Below, piece by piece: positions 33,468 through 44,283 of a DNA stretch of 54,636 nucleotides. Numbering within the stretch: the stretch's first letter is position 1; each line of letters begins with the position of its first letter. Location: the NCBI GenBank assembly GCA_902569615.1, contig CACFUX010000004.1:1-54636 (forward strand), in the 5' to 3' direction. Below the pieces are notes generated by a model. That model was not told the origin of the DNA and ran no database searches. It saw nothing but the letters and a program-made list of their open reading frames with translations. Made by a program: the position numbers and the translations under genes. The stretch is from an uncultured Pelagibacteraceae bacterium. Lineage in GTDB: Bacteria; Pseudomonadota; Alphaproteobacteria; Pelagibacterales; Pelagibacteraceae.

Positions 33468-34184
33468 TTATAATTTCGCATTAGTATAAACATTTTGTAC
33501 ATCATCATCGTCGTCTAATATCGATAAAAAATTTATTATTTCTTCCTTTTCTACAGGCAATAACTCAATTTTGTTTAAAGGAACCCATTCAATTTCAGTA
33601 GATAAAAAATTTGAAATGGTATTTTCTAATTTTTTTTTAACATTATATATTTCGCTCATATCACACTGAATTTCATGAAAATGCTTATTTGAAAAACATT
33701 CGATTGCACCTGAATTTATTGTTAAGTCCAATATTTTATCTTCTGTCGCTTCAGTTAAGTCAATTTTTATTACCCCTAATTGCTGAAAATTATGTGATGC
33801 AGCTCCTTGAGTTCCCAAATTTCCTCCATTCTTTTGAAAAATAGTTCTTAAATTTGATGCTGTTCTATTTTTATTATCAGTTAAAGTCTCTACTATAACT
33901 GCAACTTTTTTTGGTCCAAACCCTTCATATCTCATGCTTTCATAATTTGATGCATTACTAATTTGGGATTTTTCAATTGCTCTTTGAATATTTTCTTTAG
34001 GCATATTTGATGACCTCGCTGATTGTATGGCAGATCTTAACCTTGAATTCATATCTGGATTTTTATCGCCTAATTTTGCGGCAATAGTAATTTCTCTTGA
34101 GAGTTTAGAAAAAAGATTTGATCGAGCCTTGTCTGCTTTTCCCTTTTTATGTTTTATTCCAGCCCAATGAGAATGCCCTGCCAT
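33468..34184 (-). CDS. yebC: YebC/PmpR family regulatory protein
   Basis: MAGHSHWAGIKHKKGKADKARSNLFSKLSREI. Confidence 0.96.
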   Translation of the reverse strand: MAGHSHWAGIKHKKGKADKARSNLFSKLSREITIAAKLGDKNPDMNSRLRSAIQSARSSNMPKENIQRAIEKSQISNASNYESMRYEGFGPKKVAVIVETLTDNKNRTASNLRTIFQKNGGNLGTQGAASHNFQQLGVIKIDLTEATEDKILDLTINSGAIECFSNKHFHEIQCDMSEIYNVKKKLENTISNFLSTEIEWVPLNKIELLPVEKEEIINFLSILDDDDDVQNVYTNAKL

Positions 34185-34193
34185 AAATATAAA

Positions 34194-34994
34194 TTATTTA
34201 TTTAATTCTCCACCTTTAATGAAGGACTCAACTTTGTTTGCCAAACCATTTGATATGTTACATTCAACTATGAGTCCACACAAAGTTCCTTCTCCTTCTG
34301 CAGGGTAATGTTTTTGCGACTCTTTTTTTAAAAAACGATTTAAAGAATTTATTTTATCCATTCCAATAACAGAATTATAATCACCACACATTCCAGCATC
34401 AGTTAAATAAGCTGTTCCATTTAATAAAATTCTACAATCATTTGTTGGAACATGTGTATGTGTTCCAACTAGCAATGTCGCTTTACCATCAAAAAAATGT
34501 CCCATGGCCATTTTTTCACTTGTTATTTCTCCGTGAAAATCAACTACTAAAAAGTCATAATCTTTTTTTAACTTATATTTATTTAAAAATTTATTAGCTG
34601 TTTCAAAAACGTTTTCACATTTTTTCATAAAAACATTGCCCATTAAATTTAAAACACCAACTTTAAAACCTTTTTTAGTCTTAAAAATTCCAAATCCCTT
34701 ACCGGGTGAATTAGATGTTAAGTTTTCGGGTCGTAAAAGTCTAGACTCTCTCTCTATATGATTTGTTGTTTCTTTTTGGTCCCATACATGATTTCCAGTA
34801 GTGATAACATCTACACCTAAAGAAAATAATTCATTTGAAATTTCTTCAGTTATACCTACACCTTGATCAGCAGCATTTTCACCATTTACAACAACAAAAT
34901 CAATATTTTTATCTTGAATAGTTTCTTTTAAATTTTTATTAATTGCTATTCTTCCAGACTTTCCAACTATATCACCTAAAAAAAAAATTTTCAT
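34194..34994 (-). CDS. YmdB-like metallophosphoesterase
   Basis: KIFFLGDIVGKSGR, VVNGENAADQGVGI, TTGNHVWDQKE, VDFHGEITSEKMAMGHFFDGKATLLVGTHTHVPTND. Confidence 0.93.
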   Translation of the reverse strand: MKIFFLGDIVGKSGRIAINKNLKETIQDKNIDFVVVNGENAADQGVGITEEISNELFSLGVDVITTGNHVWDQKETTNHIERESRLLRPENLTSNSPGKGFGIFKTKKGFKVGVLNLMGNVFMKKCENVFETANKFLNKYKLKKDYDFLVVDFHGEITSEKMAMGHFFDGKATLLVGTHTHVPTNDCRILLNGTAYLTDAGMCGDYNSVIGMDKINSLNRFLKKESQKHYPAEGEGTLCGLIVECNISNGLANKVESFIKGGELNK

Positions 34995-35530
34995 TTTAAA
35001 ATATATTTTTCAGTTATAATTATATCTAATTTTTTATCAAATTTATTTATTGGAACTTTATTTATTTTTTGAAAAGAATAAGCGACCCCCACTTTTAAAA
35101 TATTTTTTTTTATTAGATATTTTTCAATATATCTATCGTAATATCCTCCTCCATATCCTATCCTAAATAATTTTTTATCAAAAGCTACCAAAGGAACTAA
35201 GATTATTTCAGGAATTACTTTTTTAATCTTTTCTGGTTCAGGTATTCCAAGTTTATTTAATTTTAATAAATCATTAAATGTCCATAAATAAAAATCCATT
35301 TGTTTATTTTTCTTTATTACTGGTAAACAAATTTTATAACCTTTTTTTTCTAATTCATTTAAAAAATTTAATGTATCTACTTCAAAATTTACTGGATAAT
35401 AACCACCAATTGTTTTGAATTTATTTTTTTGTAATTTTTTAAAAATTTCTGAAAAAGAAAAATTTATATCTTTATTTCCTTTTTTTTTTCTAATATTTAA
35501 TATTTTTTTTCTTATTGTTGATTTTAACAC
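34991..35530 (-). CDS. 5-formyltetrahydrofolate cyclo-ligase
   Basis: IRKKILNIRKKK, VPLVAFDKKLFRIGYGGGYYDRYIEK. Confidence 0.92.
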   Translation of the reverse strand: MLKSTIRKKILNIRKKKGNKDINFSFSEIFKKLQKNKFKTIGGYYPVNFEVDTLNFLNELEKKGYKICLPVIKKNKQMDFYLWTFNDLLKLNKLGIPEPEKIKKVIPEIILVPLVAFDKKLFRIGYGGGYYDRYIEKYLIKKNILKVGVAYSFQKINKVPINKFDKKLDIIITEKYILK

Positions 35531-35533
35531 AGA

Positions 35534-35980
35534 TTACTGTAGTGAATTTTCAGAATCAATTTTAGTTAAAAAATTCTCGATTTGATTAGCAGCTTTTTCG
35601 ATTACTTTTTCATATTCTAATCTATTTTCATTTAATTGATCTTTCATTTTTTTTTGCTCTTCACTTAAATTATTAATCTCTTTTTCTTTTTTTTCTTTAT
35701 ATTCATAAACGAGTGATTTTAATTCTTTAAATTTTTCTGTCAAAATATTTAATTCTTTTGCCTTTTGTTCAATTTTTTTTTTAGTTTCAAAATATTCATC
35801 CATTGTTGTTATCGATGTAATTAGTAAGAGTTTATTTTCTCCAATATTTCCAAGGGAAGATTTTAATTTGTCGAATTTTTCATTTAAATGTAAAGAAAGC
35901 TCTTCTAGGTGCTCCTCTTGTCCATCTTCGCATGACAATAAAAATTCTTTATTATTAAATTTAATATTTACATTTGCCAT
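35534..35980 (-). CDS. zapA: cell division protein ZapA
   Basis: [37 protein letters not shown] plus coiled-coil tail. Confidence 0.85.
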   Translation of the reverse strand: MANVNIKFNNKEFLLSCEDGQEEHLEELSLHLNEKFDKLKSSLGNIGENKLLLITSITTMDEYFETKKKIEQKAKELNILTEKFKELKSLVYEYKEKKEKEINNLSEEQKKMKDQLNENRLEYEKVIEKAANQIENFLTKIDSENSLQ

Positions 35981-36291
35981 TTATCTATCTCTTTTAACAA
36001 ACTATCTGTTTCTTGATTTAATTCATCAATTTTATCTGAAAATTCCATCTCTTTTTTTGCCTCAGTTTCTTTTTTGTTGTTTAAATCGTCTATTTTTAAC
36101 TTAAGCTTTTTATGCTCTTCCTGAAGCTCCTCATATTTCATTTCTAAAGTGTTCTTTTCAATTTCTAATTGATTTTTTTGTTGGTCCAAGTTTGTAATTG
36201 TTTCTTTAAAATTTAATTTTTGGGGATTTATTGAATTCAATTTTTCTAAAGCTTGATTTAGTTTTTTTTCTTTTTCGTGAGAAGAATTCAT
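35968..36291 (-). CDS. small coiled-coil protein (DUF4164-like position next to zapA)
   Basis: Lys/Glu-rich heptads; start [10 protein letters not shown] at 36291; overlaps zapA start by 13 nt. Confidence 0.6.
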   Translation of the reverse strand: MNSSHEKEKKLNQALEKLNSINPQKLNFKETITNLDQQKNQLEIEKNTLEMKYEELQEEHKKLKLKIDDLNNKKETEAKKEMEFSDKIDELNQETDSLLKEIDKWQM

Positions 36292-36344
36292 ATATATATG
36301 ATTATAATAATAAATTGATTCACCCAAGTCTACATAGGATATTT

Positions 36345-38288
36345 TTGAATAAAAACTATAAAGATTTATCCAACGCTATAAGGTTTTTGTCCATGGATGC
36401 TGTACAAAAAGCTAACTCTGGGCACCCTGGTATGCCAATGGGAATGGCAGACGTTGCAACAGTATTATTTAAAAACTTTTTAAGATTTGACCCAGAAGAT
36501 CCTAGTTGGATTAATAGGGACAGATTTGTTCTCTCTGCGGGACATGGGTCAATGCTTTTATACTCTTTACTCTATTTAACTGGATATAAAAGTGTTTCAT
36601 TAAATGATATCAAAAATTTCAGACAATTAGATTCTATTTGTGCAGGACACCCAGAATATCATCCAAATTCTGGAATAGAAACTACCACTGGACCTCTGGG
36701 GCAAGGAATATCAAATGCAGTTGGATTTGCATTAGCTGAAGAAATTTTAAAAAAAAAAGTAGGAAAAAATATTATTAATCATAAAACTTATGTCCTGGCT
36801 GGTGATGGATGTTTGATGGAGGGTATAAGTCATGAAGCATTGAGTTTAGCCGGACATTTAAAATTAAAAAATCTTATTCTTTTATTTGATAATAATTCTA
36901 TATCAATTGATGGTCCAACTAGTTTAGCAGTTTCTGATGATCATGAAAAAAGATTTAAAAGTTATGGTTGGAATTATTTAAAGATTAATGGTCATAATTA
37001 TAAAGAAATTACAAAAGCTTTAAAGAAAGCACAAAAATCTAATAAGCCTATTGCAATTTCTTGTAAGACAACAATTGGTTATGGATCTCCAAATAAAGGT
37101 GGCAAAGCCTCAGCTCATGGAAGTCCTTTGGGTGAAGATGAAATAAAACTTGTCAGAAAAAAACTAAAATGGAATTCTGAACCTTTTAAGATACCACATG
37201 AAATATTAGATAAGTGGAGAAAAATTGGAAAAAATGCTTCACAAAAATCTAAAAAAAATAAGAACAAATATAAGAAAATTTTTTCAAATTTTAAAAATTT
37301 AAAATCGTTTAAAAATTTAATTGAAAAAACAAAAAATGACTATTTAAAAAACTCAAAACCTTTAGCTACAAGAAAATCATCTGAAATGTTTTTAAACATT
37401 ATAACTAAATTACCAAATCTTATTGGTGGTTCTGCTGATCTAGCTGGCTCAAACAATACTAAGACCAAAGATCATAGAATAATAAAACCAGGAAATTTTT
37501 CTGGAAACTATATTCACTACGGAGTTAGAGAGCATGCGATGTGCGGAATAATGAATGGAATTGCATTACACAGTGATTTAATTCCTTATGGTGGTACATT
37601 TTTAATATTCAGTGATTATTGTAAACCATCAATCAGATTGGCAGCGATGATGAGACAAAAAGTTATATATGTGTTTACACATGATTCAATTGGGTTAGGA
37701 GAAGATGGTCCAACCCATCAACCTATTGAGCAATTAACAAGTTTAAGATCTATTCCAAATTTAAATGTTTTTAGACCCTCAGATACAATTGAAACTTTTG
37801 AATGCTGGCAATTAGCACTCGAAAGTAAAGATACACCAAGTGTAATAGCTTTAACCAGACAAGGAATTAATCCTGTAAGAGTTAAAAGTTCTTCCAAAAA
37901 TGAATCGTCTGCTGGCGCTTATGAAATTTTAAGGACTGGAGACAATATTAATGTTACAATTTTAGCAACGGGGTCAGAAACTAGTTTGGCCTGTGATGTA
38001 GGTCATAAATTAGCCACAGATGGTATTTATTCCAAAATAATATCAATGCCTTGTCACAAATTATTCGATCAACAAAGTGAAGGTTATAAAAAGAAAATCT
38101 TAGGTGAAACTAAACTTGTTGTATCTGTAGAGGCCTCTGAAACAGATTTTTGGAAAAAGTATACAAGTAATAATGGATTAAATTTTGGAATTAATAATTT
38201 TGGAAAAAGTGCTCCATACAAAAAAATATACGATCATTTTGAATTAAATTCAGAAAATATAACTAAAAAGATTAAAGAAAAAATATGA
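36345..38288 (+). CDS. tkt: transketolase
   Basis: [64 protein letters not shown] start at 36345 behind aggat. Confidence 0.95.
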   Translation: MNKNYKDLSNAIRFLSMDAVQKANSGHPGMPMGMADVATVLFKNFLRFDPEDPSWINRDRFVLSAGHGSMLLYSLLYLTGYKSVSLNDIKNFRQLDSICAGHPEYHPNSGIETTTGPLGQGISNAVGFALAEEILKKKVGKNIINHKTYVLAGDGCLMEGISHEALSLAGHLKLKNLILLFDNNSISIDGPTSLAVSDDHEKRFKSYGWNYLKINGHNYKEITKALKKAQKSNKPIAISCKTTIGYGSPNKGGKASAHGSPLGEDEIKLVRKKLKWNSEPFKIPHEILDKWRKIGKNASQKSKKNKNKYKKIFSNFKNLKSFKNLIEKTKNDYLKNSKPLATRKSSEMFLNIITKLPNLIGGSADLAGSNNTKTKDHRIIKPGNFSGNYIHYGVREHAMCGIMNGIALHSDLIPYGGTFLIFSDYCKPSIRLAAMMRQKVIYVFTHDSIGLGEDGPTHQPIEQLTSLRSIPNLNVFRPSDTIETFECWQLALESKDTPSVIALTRQGINPVRVKSSSKNESSAGAYEILRTGDNINVTILATGSETSLACDVGHKLATDGIYSKIISMPCHKLFDQQSEGYKKKILGETKLVVSVEASETDFWKKYTSNNGLNFGINNFGKSAPYKKIYDHFELNSENITKKIKEKI

Positions 38289-39286
38289 AGATAAAAGTTG
38301 GAATCAACGGAATGGGAAGAATAGGAAGAATGATTATTCGATCTATTATTGAGAGCAAAAACAAAAAAATTGAAATAAAACATATTAATAATAGAACAAA
38401 TTCTGAGGCTTGCTCAACTCTTCTAAAATATGATTCAATTCATGGAAAATTTAGTGCTGATATAAGTTTTGATGATAAACACTTATTTATCAATAAAAAT
38501 AAAATTACTTTTAGCCAAGAAACAAATTTAAATAATATTAATTGGAAAAAGTATGATGTTGATTATGTTTTTGAATGTACCGGTAAATTTAATTCGAAAG
38601 ACAAATTAGAACCTCATCTAAGTAATGGGGCAAAAAAAGTTATTGTTTCGGCTCCATGCAAAAATGCTGATAAAACTATTGTTTATGGAGTGAATGAGTC
38701 GAAATTAAAAAAAAACGACAAAATTATTTCTGCTGCATCTTGTACCACTAATTGTCTTGCACCAGTAGCTCATGTTCTAAATGAAAATTTTGAAATTGAA
38801 AAAGGTTTTATGACAACAATTCATGCTTTCACAAGTGATCAAAGAATTTTAGATAATTCTCACAAAGATCCAAGAAGAGCTAGATCTGCAAGCCAATCTA
38901 TTGTACCAACATCAACTGGTGCGTCAAAAGCGATTGGTGAAATTATACCTGCTCTAAAAGGTAAATTAGAAGGTATAGCAATGAGAGTGCCTACTCCAAA
39001 TGTTTCTTTAGTTGAACTTATTTTTTGTACAAAAAAAGATTTAAGTATTGAAAAAATTAATTCAGCATTTCATAACTTTAGCAAAAAAAATAAGATTCTT
39101 GAAATCACAAAAGAAAAACTTGTATCTATAGACTTTAATCACAATCCTGCTTCATCAATTGTTGATGCTAGTTTAACAAATGTAGTTGGAAAAAATATGG
39201 GTAAAATTTCAGCTTGGTACGATAATGAGTGGGGTTTTTCAAATAGGATGTGCGATATAGCAGAATATCTTCATAAGATTTCTTAA
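38285..39286 (+). CDS. gap: glyceraldehyde-3-phosphate dehydrogenase
   Basis: [43 protein letters not shown]. Confidence 0.96.
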   Translation: MKIKVGINGMGRIGRMIIRSIIESKNKKIEIKHINNRTNSEACSTLLKYDSIHGKFSADISFDDKHLFINKNKITFSQETNLNNINWKKYDVDYVFECTGKFNSKDKLEPHLSNGAKKVIVSAPCKNADKTIVYGVNESKLKKNDKIISAASCTTNCLAPVAHVLNENFEIEKGFMTTIHAFTSDQRILDNSHKDPRRARSASQSIVPTSTGASKAIGEIIPALKGKLEGIAMRVPTPNVSLVELIFCTKKDLSIEKINSAFHNFSKKNKILEITKEKLVSIDFNHNPASSIVDASLTNVVGKNMGKISAWYDNEWGFSNRMCDIAEYLHKIS

Positions 39287-40464
39287 TGAACAGTATCAAA
39301 AATCATGAAAATCTTAATCAAAAAAAAGTTTTATTAAGATTAGATTTAAATGTTCCATTAAAAAATGGAGCGATAACAGATCAAACACGAATTAATAAGA
39401 TCTTACCAATAATTGAATTTTTACTAAATAATAATTCTAAGATAATAGTAGTTTCACATGTAGGACGTCCAAAAGGAAAAGTAAATAAAGATTTATCTCT
39501 TAAACCAATTTGTGAAAATTTAGAAACAAAAATTAACAAAAAAATTAGAATGATTAATGATGATATTTTTAAATTAAGAAAAGAGGATTTGTTTAAAGAC
39601 ACTAATGATCAAATAGTTTTTTTAGAGAATATAAGATTTTATGAAGAAGAAGAAAAAAACGATACTTCTTTTGCAAAACATTTGGCCGGACTTGCTGATT
39701 TGTATGTCAATGACGCGTTTTCTTGCTCCCACAGGGCACACGCATCTGTAAGTAAAATAACAGAGTTTCTTCCTGCTTTTGCTGGAATACAATTAGAAAC
39801 AGAAATAAATGCTTTAAAAAAAGTTACATCTGAAATTAAAAAACCAATTACTTGTATTATTGGTGGGTCAAAAATTTCAACAAAAATTGGAATAATTAAA
39901 AACTTAATACCCATATTTGATAATATTATCATTGTTGGTGGAATGGCTAATAATATTCTTAGTCACAAAGGAAGCCAAATAGGTAAATCAATTAAAGAAG
40001 AAAATTGTGAAATGATAATTAAAGAAATCTTTGAAACTTCAAAAAATCATTCTTGTGAAATAATATATCCAGAAGACGTTATGGTTGGAAAAAATGTGGA
40101 TAGTTCATCAGAAGTCAAAGAACTAAATAATATAGAGGATAACGATTTAATATTAGATATTGGGCCAAAAACAGTAAATAAAATTAAAAATATTATTAAA
40201 ATTAGTGAAACAATCCTGTGGAATGGTCCAGCAGGATATTTTGAGAATCCAAATTTTGCAAATGGTAGTTATGAAATTGCAAAAGCAATTATTAAAAAAA
40301 ATAAAGACAAATCAATTTACTCTGTTGTTGGAGGAGGAGATACAATCGCCTTAATAAATAAAATTAATGCAATCGAAAATTTCAATTTTGTTTCAACTGC
40401 TGGTGGTGCATTTTTAGAATATCTTGAAGGAAAAGAACTTCCTGGTATAAAAGCTCTAAATTAA
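39286..40464 (+). CDS. pgk: phosphoglycerate kinase
   Basis: KKVLLRLDLNVPLKNGAITDQTRI, VVSHVGRPKG, LWNGPAGYFE, VGGGDTIALI. Confidence 0.97.
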   Translation: MNSIKNHENLNQKKVLLRLDLNVPLKNGAITDQTRINKILPIIEFLLNNNSKIIVVSHVGRPKGKVNKDLSLKPICENLETKINKKIRMINDDIFKLRKEDLFKDTNDQIVFLENIRFYEEEEKNDTSFAKHLAGLADLYVNDAFSCSHRAHASVSKITEFLPAFAGIQLETEINALKKVTSEIKKPITCIIGGSKISTKIGIIKNLIPIFDNIIIVGGMANNILSHKGSQIGKSIKEENCEMIIKEIFETSKNHSCEIIYPEDVMVGKNVDSSSEVKELNNIEDNDLILDIGPKTVNKIKNIIKISETILWNGPAGYFENPNFANGSYEIAKAIIKKNKDKSIYSVVGGGDTIALINKINAIENFNFVSTAGGAFLEYLEGKELPGIKALN

Positions 40465-40465
40465 T

Positions 40466-41473
40466 ATGTCAGAATTAAATAACATCGCCCTAAAAATTAT
40501 AGAAAAAGGTAAAGGGATTTTAGCTGCTGATGAAAGTACTGGAACAATGACAAAAAGATTAGATTCTGTAAATGTTCCATCAACACCAGAAAATAGACTG
40601 CTGTTTAGAGAGACCTTATTTAGCGCAACAAGTATGACTGAATGTATTGGGGGTGTAATTTTATATGATGAAACAATAAAACAATTATCCTCAAAAAAAA
40701 ATAAGATCCCTGAATTAATTTCAAATATGGGTGCAGCCCCAGGAATAAAAGTTGATACAGGTGCTAAAGCTCTAGCTGGCTCACTAGATGAAAAAGTTAC
40801 AGAGGGTTTAGATGGATTAAGAGAGAGATTAAAAGAATATTACAAACTTGGGGCAAAATTTACAAAATGGAGAGGTGTTTACAGCATATCTAAGAATTAC
40901 CCGAGTAAACTTTCAATTGAGGCTAACGCTCACGCTTTAGCGAGATATTCTGCATTGGTTCAAGAATGTAATATGGTTCCAATAGTTGAGCCAGAAGTCT
41001 TAATGGACGGTGAACATTCAGCAAAAGAGTGTTATGAAAAAACTTCAAATGTAATCAAAAAATGCTTTGAGGAATTAATTTTGCATAAAGTTGATTTGAC
41101 AGGAATTATACTGAAGCCTAATATGATTCTATCTGGAAATAAATCTAAAGATAAAATTTCAAATGAAGAGGTGGCTAAGTTAACTTTGGAATGTTTAAAA
41201 AATTCAGTACCTTCAGAAGTTCCTGGAATTACTTTTTTATCTGGGGGTCAATCAGAAATAGAAGCAACTGAAAATTTAAATCTGATTAATAAGTATAATA
41301 ATACTAATTTTATAATGAGCTACTCCTATGGGAGAGCCCTTCAACAAAGCGCCTTAAAATTTTGGGCAAAAGATATTCAAAATATTGATGGTACTCAAAA
41401 GGTTTTTAACCACCGAGCAAAAATGAATACGTTAGCTGCTCAAGGAAAATGGTCTAAAGATCTTGAGATTTAA
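40466..41473 (+). CDS. fba: class I fructose-bisphosphate aldolase
   Basis: GKGILAADESTGTMTKRL, PIVEPEVLMDG, GIILKPNMIL, FLSGGQSE, SYSYGRALQQSAL. Confidence 0.96.
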   Translation: MSELNNIALKIIEKGKGILAADESTGTMTKRLDSVNVPSTPENRLLFRETLFSATSMTECIGGVILYDETIKQLSSKKNKIPELISNMGAAPGIKVDTGAKALAGSLDEKVTEGLDGLRERLKEYYKLGAKFTKWRGVYSISKNYPSKLSIEANAHALARYSALVQECNMVPIVEPEVLMDGEHSAKECYEKTSNVIKKCFEELILHKVDLTGIILKPNMILSGNKSKDKISNEEVAKLTLECLKNSVPSEVPGITFLSGGQSEIEATENLNLINKYNNTNFIMSYSYGRALQQSALKFWAKDIQNIDGTQKVFNHRAKMNTLAAQGKWSKDLEI

Positions 41474-42077
41474 TAAAAAAAAATTCATCTATCTCATTTC
41501 ACCGCTCAAAATAAACAAAATTTTTTACTATCATTTACCCATCGTTTTAGATCAAAAAAAAGTAAGTTTTTTTCAATTAAGACTTAAAAAAGAAAATTTC
41601 AAAAAAAAATTAACTATTGGAAGAAAAATAAAGAAAATATGTAAAAAGTTTAACGTTAAATTTTTAGTAAATGATGATGTTTATCTCGCAAAAAAATTGA
41701 ACGCTGATGGTTGTCATTTGGGTCAAAAAGATATGAATATCTTTGAAGCAAGAAGAATAATTGGAAAAAAAATAATAGGAATCACCTGTCATAACTCAAT
41801 TAAATTAGCAAAAGTTGCTATAAAAAGTAAAGCTGATTACTTAGCTTTTGGAGCTTTCAATAAATCAAAAACTAAGAAGATTAAATACAGGGCATCTATC
41901 AATTTATTAAAAAAAGCCAGAAAGATAACAAAATCTCCAATAGTTGCTATTGGCGGTATTAATTCAAACAACTATAAAAAACTCTTGTTGAATAAAGCAA
42001 ACTTTTTAGCTATTTCAGGCTACATTTGGAATAATAAAAAACTAAATCCAAGAGAAGCTATAAAAAAATTAAAATGA
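41463..42077 (+). CDS. thiE: thiamine-phosphate synthase-like protein
   Basis: FFQLRLKK, LVNDDVYLAKKLNADGCHLGQKDM, IGITCHNS, IVAIGGIN; TTG start overlapping fba. Confidence 0.82.
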   Translation: MRFNKKKFIYLISPLKINKIFYYHLPIVLDQKKVSFFQLRLKKENFKKKLTIGRKIKKICKKFNVKFLVNDDVYLAKKLNADGCHLGQKDMNIFEARRIIGKKIIGITCHNSIKLAKVAIKSKADYLAFGAFNKSKTKKIKYRASINLLKKARKITKSPIVAIGGINSNNYKKLLLNKANFLAISGYIWNNKKLNPREAIKKLK

Positions 42078-42634
42078 AAATATCTGGAAATGAGATTAAA
42101 CCTGGAATGCTTTTAGAACATAAAGATGATTTATGGGAAGTACTTAAAACTCAGCATGTAAAACCTGGTAAAGGTGGTGCATTTAATCAAGTTGAAATGA
42201 AAAGTGTTAATAAGGGAACAAAATTAAATGAAAGATTTAGATCAAGTGATGATGTAGAAAAGGCTTCAATTGATGAAATTAATTTTAATTATTTATATGA
42301 AAATGAGGCAGAATATTATTTTATTGATCAAAAAACTTTTGAACAAATTAATATAAAAAAAGAAATTGTTGGCGAAAAAGGTAAATTTTTAAAAGAAGAA
42401 TTGGAAGTAAAAATAAGTTTTTATGAGGAAAACCCAATCGCTATTGAATTACCAAACCAAGTCCAATGTAAAATAGAAAGTACAGACGCAGCTTTAAAAG
42501 GCCAAACAGTTTCATCATCCTATAAGCCAGCAATATTAGATAATGGGGTAAAAATTCAAGTTCCACCATTTATTGAAAGTGGAGATGAAATAATCGTTGA
42601 TACAAGATCAATTGAGTATGTAAGAAAATTATAA
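42074..42634 (+). CDS. efp: translation elongation factor P
   Basis: ISGNEIKPGMLLEHKDDLWEVLKTQHVKPGKGGAFNQVEMKSV. Confidence 0.97.
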   Translation: MKISGNEIKPGMLLEHKDDLWEVLKTQHVKPGKGGAFNQVEMKSVNKGTKLNERFRSSDDVEKASIDEINFNYLYENEAEYYFIDQKTFEQINIKKEIVGEKGKFLKEELEVKISFYEENPIAIELPNQVQCKIESTDAALKGQTVSSSYKPAILDNGVKIQVPPFIESGDEIIVDTRSIEYVRKL

Positions 42635-42638
42635 AATC

Positions 42639-43379
42639 ATGAATTCAATATCAGCAAATTTAAATATTATGATAAAGGCTGCTGAGAAAGCATCTAAAAT
42701 ATTGATCAGGGACTTTGGAGAATTAGAAAAACTTCAAGTATCTTCGAAAGGACCTTTGGACTTCGTGACTAATTCAGATAAAAAAGTTGAAAAGGTAATT
42801 CTTAACGAACTATCAAAATCTAGAAAAAATTACAGTATTTTAAGTGAAGAAATTGGTGAAATAAAAAATTCAGATAGAGATAATTTTTGGATTATAGATC
42901 CAATAGATGGTACAACAAATTTTATGCATGGCGTTCCTCATTTTGCAATATCTATTGCTTTAAAAACAAATAATGAAATTGTTTCTGGATTAATTCTAGA
43001 CCCAATAAAAAATGAAATGTTCTACGCTGAAAAAAACAATGGAGCATTCTTTAATAACCAAAGAATTAGAGTTTCAAAAAAAAGAAATTTAGATCAATGT
43101 TTATTTGCGACAGGCGGTAAGAGTGAATTTAAATCCAAACTCAATACTAGAAGATCTGGTAGTGCTGCTCTTGATATGGCATATGTTGGGGCGGGAAGAT
43201 ATGATGGACATTTTCAAAAGAATTTAAAAATTTGGGACGTTGCGGCTGGTGTAATTATTATCAAAGAAGCAGGTGGTAAAGTTAATGAAATTGATAGCAG
43301 TAATAGCAAAGATTTAAATATTATTGCTGGAAGTAATTCAATATATGATAAAATGCTGGAGACTTTAGGTAACTTTTAA
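42639..43379 (+). CDS. suhB: inositol monophosphatase family protein
   Basis: [45 protein letters not shown]. Confidence 0.93.
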   Translation: MNSISANLNIMIKAAEKASKILIRDFGELEKLQVSSKGPLDFVTNSDKKVEKVILNELSKSRKNYSILSEEIGEIKNSDRDNFWIIDPIDGTTNFMHGVPHFAISIALKTNNEIVSGLILDPIKNEMFYAEKNNGAFFNNQRIRVSKKRNLDQCLFATGGKSEFKSKLNTRRSGSAALDMAYVGAGRYDGHFQKNLKIWDVAAGVIIIKEAGGKVNEIDSSNSKDLNIIAGSNSIYDKMLETLGNF

Positions 43380-43407
43380 TTGTTTTTAAAAATTGTTTTG
43401 CTATAAA
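43380..43407 (+). promoter_or_regulatory. putative promoter of rpmE
   Basis: TTGTTT - 16 bp - TATAAA, 7 nt before the rpmE ATG at 43415. Confidence 0.35.
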
Positions 43408-43414
43408 CCCTGCT

Positions 43415-43645
43415 ATGAAAAAAAAAATACACCCTAAATATCATAAAATAAAAGTGGAAATGACTGATGGGTCACAATTTGAAACTAGATCAACCTGGGG
43501 AGCAGAAGGTGAAATATTAAAATTAGAAATTGATCCAATTTCTCACTCGGCTTGGACTGGAGGAAAACAAAAAATTTTAGATAAAGGTAGAGTTAGTAAA
43601 TTCAATAAAAAATTCCAAAATTTTAGATCTGAGAAAAAAAATTAA
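43415..43645 (+). CDS. rpmE: 50S ribosomal protein L31
   Basis: [47 protein letters not shown]. Confidence 0.95.
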   Translation: MKKKIHPKYHKIKVEMTDGSQFETRSTWGAEGEILKLEIDPISHSAWTGGKQKILDKGRVSKFNKKFQNFRSEKKN

Positions 43646-44223
43646 TGACTAATGCTCCCTTAATGCCAATGGCAACAGCTGTTTGGCTAGTTGAAAATAC
43701 AACATTGACTTTTAAGCAGATAGCTAACTTCTGCAACCTTCACGAAGTCGAAATACAAGGAATTGCTGATGGAGAAGTTGGTAAAGGTATTGTTGGATAT
43801 AATCCAATAATTGCAGGTCAGCTTACAAAAGAAGAAATTGAATTATCTTCAAAAGATAATTCGAGACCTCTTAACTTAAATAATTACAATGTAGACATTA
43901 AAAGTACTAATAACAAGACTAAGAAATATGTTCCGCTATCTAAAAGACAAGATAAACCGGATTCGGCTTTGTGGCTAATTAGACAATACTCAAATTTGAA
44001 AGACTCTCAAATTGCAAAATTAGTTAGTGTTACAAAAAACTCAGTAGTAGCAATTAGAAATAAAAGTTATTGGAATTATAATAGTCTTAATCCGAAAGAT
44101 CCTGTTGCAATAGGATTAATTACACAAAAAGAACTTCAAGATGCGATAGAAAAAGCTGAAAGAAGAATTAAAAGAGAAAAAAAACTTAAAGAAAAAGAAG
44201 CTTCAAATAAAAATAAAAATTAA
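43645..44223 (+). CDS. DUF1013 / TrcR-like cell-cycle transcriptional regulator
   Basis: LMPMATAVWLVENTTLTFKQIANFCNLHEVEIQGIADGEV; second HTH-like repeat PDSALWLIRQYSNLKDSQIAKLV. Confidence 0.85.
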   Translation: MTNAPLMPMATAVWLVENTTLTFKQIANFCNLHEVEIQGIADGEVGKGIVGYNPIIAGQLTKEEIELSSKDNSRPLNLNNYNVDIKSTNNKTKKYVPLSKRQDKPDSALWLIRQYSNLKDSQIAKLVSVTKNSVVAIRNKSYWNYNSLNPKDPVAIGLITQKELQDAIEKAERRIKREKKLKEKEASNKNKN

Positions 44224-44283
44224 AAAATCAATATAGACAATTAAATTTTTAAATGATAAGAACACTTTTTTTTGGAGGTAGTT

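Noticed and set aside
35530-35534. Possible 6S RNA gene between zapA and fthC, its location in some proteobacteria
   Set aside because: Only 3 nt separate the two genes here
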